This document shows, piece after piece, positions 61,878-64,000 of a DNA stretch of 64,000 nucleotides (position 1 is the first letter of the stretch; the number at the start of each line of letters is the position of its first letter). A program made the translations under genes and the position numbers. The notes below the pieces were generated by a model. It ran no database searches and had not been told where the DNA came from. It saw nothing but the letters and a program-made list of their open reading frames with translations. Origin of the DNA: Micavibrio_C sp046294845 (GTDB lineage Bacteria; Pseudomonadota; Alphaproteobacteria; Micavibrionales; Micavibrionaceae); the NCBI GenBank assembly GCA_046294845.1, contig JBKBNU010000001.1:496001-560000 (forward strand), read 5' to 3'.

Positions 61878-63278
61878 TTATAAGGGCTTGGCCAGACCGA
61901 GAACATAGCCTGCCAAAAACAGCGAGCCTGTCAGCAGGATGCGGCTGACGGGACATTCTTGCGGGATTTGGGTCAAAGCTTCATTGAGCGAGGCGGCTGT
62001 TCTGATCGGCAAGGCAGGGGCCAGACGCTGTAAAATCTGACTCAGGTCAACGGGATCATGGCTGTCGGACTCAAAGCCCGGCAGGGGGATGATGGTCAGG
62101 CTCTGCAGGTGGGGGAGCAGTGGGCCTGCGAATTGATCCGGATTCTTGTCACGCTTCATGGCCATGACCATGTGAAGCGGGCGAGGGTCATGGTCGTGCC
62201 ACCACTGCGCCTGCCGCGCCAGTACCTGACCGGCACTATCATTATGCCCGCCATCCAGCCAAAGCTCCGTTGTTGGGGGAATAAGGGCCTGCAGGGGGTG
62301 CCCCTCCAGCCGTTGCAGACGCGCGGGCCAGCTGACACGGTGCAGACCCGTAATACGGGAATCCTCATGAATCGGAAGTGAATCAATCACATGGGTGCAA
62401 GCCAGCGCGGCACCTGCATTTTCCAGCTGATGCGCCCCGACCAGTTGTGGCATGGGATATGTATTATGTTTCGAGCCGTATCGGAATGTGAATTGACTCG
62501 GGTCTGACTCGGAAATGGTGATATCCCACTCCTGTCCGGCGCGGTTCAGAACCGTACCAATCTGACCCGCTATAGAGTCAAAAGGGAGCGTTTCCGAGTC
62601 ATGACTCGCTGATGCACCGTATGCGCCAGCCTGATAGCCGATGATACAGGGTGAACCTGCCTTCATGATACCCGCCTTTTCGCGGGCAATTTCCTGAATC
62701 GTCTGACCCAGATACTGGCAATGGTCGAGAGAAATGCGGGTGATAATTGTGGCCGCCGGTTTTTCGATAATGTTTGTACAATCAAGACGGCCCCCCATAC
62801 CCGTTTCCAGCAGGCACAGGTCGGCAGGGGTCCTGCTGAACAACAGGAAGGCAAGGGCCGTGGCAATTTCAAAGAAGGTGAGTTGCAAGCCGGAGGCTAA
62901 GGCCATGACCTCATCAAGGTTTTTTTCCAGAACATCATCCTTGACATCCTGACCGCACAGGTTGATCCGCTCGTTAAACCGGACCAGATGGGGGGAGGTA
63001 TAGGCGTGAACACGGTAGCCTTCTGCCTGATACATCGCCTTCAGGAATGCAAGGGTCGAACCCTTGCCGTTGGTACCGGCTATATGGATGGTCGGGGGTA
63101 GATGGAGATGCGGGTCCCCCAGATTGTCCAGAAGTTTACGATAATCGGAGCGGTCATCAAGCGAGCTGCGCGGGGCGTGCAGACGCAAGCCATAAAGGGC
63201 TTCCAGCTTGTCGGATAAACGGGATGAGGGGGGGGAGGTAACGGGGGGATGGCCATGGGCGTTGTGATCAGGACTCAT
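61878..63278 (-). CDS. folC: Bifunctional dihydrofolate synthase/folylpolyglutamate synthase
   Basis: A 466-residue Mur-ligase-family enzyme that adds glutamate to dihydropteroate and to folates. 'IHIAGTNGKGSTLAFLKAM' is the P-loop, preceded by the FolC-type 'LHAPRSSLDDRSDYRKLLDN'. 'RISLDHCQYLGQTIQEIA', 'ETGMGGRLDCTN' and the C-terminal 'LWLDGGHNDSAGQVL' complete the family pattern. It lies 35 bp downstream of accD in the same direction, the order common in Alphaproteobacteria. The gene contains a local cluster of five GANTC sites (see findings). Confidence 0.95.
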   Translation of the reverse strand: MSPDHNAHGHPPVTSPPSSRLSDKLEALYGLRLHAPRSSLDDRSDYRKLLDNLGDPHLHLPPTIHIAGTNGKGSTLAFLKAMYQAEGYRVHAYTSPHLVRFNERINLCGQDVKDDVLEKNLDEVMALASGLQLTFFEIATALAFLLFSRTPADLCLLETGMGGRLDCTNIIEKPAATIITRISLDHCQYLGQTIQEIAREKAGIMKAGSPCIIGYQAGAYGASASHDSETLPFDSIAGQIGTVLNRAGQEWDITISESDPSQFTFRYGSKHNTYPMPQLVGAHQLENAGAALACTHVIDSLPIHEDSRITGLHRVSWPARLQRLEGHPLQALIPPTTELWLDGGHNDSAGQVLARQAQWWHDHDPRPLHMVMAMKRDKNPDQFAGPLLPHLQSLTIIPLPGFESDSHDPVDLSQILQRLAPALPIRTAASLNEALTQIPQECPVSRILLTGSLFLAGYVLGLAKPL

Positions 63279-63313
63279 GGATGCCTTCCCCCGTCAGATT
63301 CGGTTAAGGCCGG

Positions 63314-64000
63314 TCAGGCGGCTGCCTTTTTGCCCTTTTTACCAGCGCTATTCACATTGGCAGGGTTTTTCGGCTTGGCTTTGGTGATCTTGGCTTTGAT
63401 GCCTTTGGGGCTTTTGCCATTCAGACGGTTGCTTTTGGTTTTGCCGCTCACACCCTCGTCATCACCATGGCGCTGGCGCGGGTCCCGCATCTTGCGCATG
63501 GACAAATCAAGCAGACGGATCAGGGTATCACGCATTTCCTTACGCGGGACAACCATATCGACCATACCGTGCTCCAGCAGATATTCAGCTGTCTGGAAGC
63601 CCGGGGGCAATTCTTCGCGAATGGTTTCCTGAATCACGCGCTTGCCGGCAAAACCGATCATGCAACCGGGTTCGGCAATATGGATGTCACCCACCATAGC
63701 AAAAGAAGCACTAACACCCCCTGTTGTCGGGTCGGTCAGCAATACGAAATAAGGAAGACCGGCATCCTTGACCATGCCTGCCGCAATGATACTGCGCGGC
63801 ATCTGCATCAGGGAAACCATACCTTCCTGCATGCGGGCGCCGCCCGAAGCGGGGATAGCAATCAGGGCGGCCCCTGTTTTCACCGCGTGTTCGGCGGCAA
63901 CCACCAGACCTTCGCCGACAGCAGCCCCCATAGAGCCGCCCATAAAGTCGAAATCAAAAGCGGCAATAACAACCGGCAGACCATCCATTGTACCTTTGGC
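63314..64000 (-). CDS. accD: Acetyl-CoA carboxylase carboxyltransferase beta subunit (5' end cut by window edge)
   Basis: The frame is open to the right edge, so the N-terminal zinc-finger part lies outside. The visible 228 residues have the carboxyltransferase core 'AIPASGGARMQEGMVSLMQM', 'LPYFVLLTDPTTGGVSASF' and 'FAGKRVIQETI', with the C-terminal end 'AEYLLEHGMVDMVVPRKEM'. With AccA it transfers CO2 from carboxybiotin to acetyl-CoA, the first step of fatty acid synthesis. The C-terminus carries a long Lys/Ala/Pro-rich tail (about 45 residues after 'RKMRDPRQRHG'). The gene precedes folC by 35 bp. Confidence 0.95.
   Translation of the reverse strand, partial: AKGTMDGLPVVIAAFDFDFMGGSMGAAVGEGLVVAAEHAVKTGAALIAIPASGGARMQEGMVSLMQMPRSIIAAGMVKDAGLPYFVLLTDPTTGGVSASFAMVGDIHIAEPGCMIGFAGKRVIQETIREELPPGFQTAEYLLEHGMVDMVVPRKEMRDTLIRLLDLSMRKMRDPRQRHGDDEGVSGKTKSNRLNGKSPKGIKAKITKAKPKNPANVNSAGKKGKKAAA

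Overview
The window looks like chromosomal DNA of a free-living alphaproteobacterium. The evidence is gene content and order. There is a chvI-chvG two-component pair, a DivL-type cell-polarity pseudokinase with tyrosine at the phosphoacceptor position, an alphaproteobacterial AddA/AddB recombination nuclease, a short ProS without editing insertion, and the backbone ahcY-divL-tsaE-nucleotidyltransferase-addB-addA-trxA. The order within the class is not decided by the sequence; the response-regulator pair and the adhesin architecture are reminiscent of Rhodospirillales or Micavibrio-like lineages (inference). I see no rRNA, tRNA, IS element, prophage or CRISPR array. Both ends cut genes: a MscS-type channel on the left and accD on the right.

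Layout. 1-7.3 kb: MscS-like channel, an AsmA-like membrane protein, a MATE exporter and a two-gene RND efflux operon. 7.7-9.8 kb: a secreted RTX protein with a DUF4114-like domain, closed by a strong terminator. 9.9-19.3 kb: an RsmC-like methyltransferase and a coupled HAD nucleotidase, a single-module Clp-like AAA ATPase, the full phosphorylated serine pathway (serB divergent from serC-serA), a response regulator with an Hpt-like partner lacking the histidine, and gabD. 19.5-32.6 kb: a type I secretion locus with a 2,488-residue adhesin, TolC, the ABC transporter and the HlyD adaptor, split by terminators. 32.6-41.1 kb: two SpoIIAA-like proteins, thrS, a HAD phosphatase, an HEATH-motif putative metalloprotease, infC with a probable AUC start, and tandem FAD oxidoreductases. 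41.2-57.8 kb: trxA-addA-addB-nucleotidyltransferase-tsaE, divL, ahcY, rapZ, chvG and chvI. 58-64 kb: a methyltransferase-like protein, proS, a phosphoribosyltransferase-like gene overlapping a small ORF, folC and accD.

How the genes work together. The adhesin and its three secretion partners form a complete type I system. The RTX protein at 7.7 kb has the same type of C-terminal secretion region and the same DUF4114-like domain, so it is a probable second substrate. TolC may also serve the RND pump, which has no outer-membrane gene of its own. SerA, SerC and SerB give the three steps from 3-phosphoglycerate to serine. AddA and AddB form the double-strand-break repair helicase-nuclease. DivL and ChvG/ChvI connect the region to cell-cycle and envelope signalling.

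Most interesting points: the nested domain architecture of the adhesin (a DUF4114-like module inserted into a repeat domain, with the only cysteines I see at the junction); a Clp-like AAA protein that has lost the aromatic pore loop; the likely AUC start and long Pro/Arg/Ser tail of infC; the HEATH-motif protein; a 182-bp same-strand gene overlap; and the apparent loss of hprK, EIIA, HPr and the sugar kinase from an otherwise conserved gene block.
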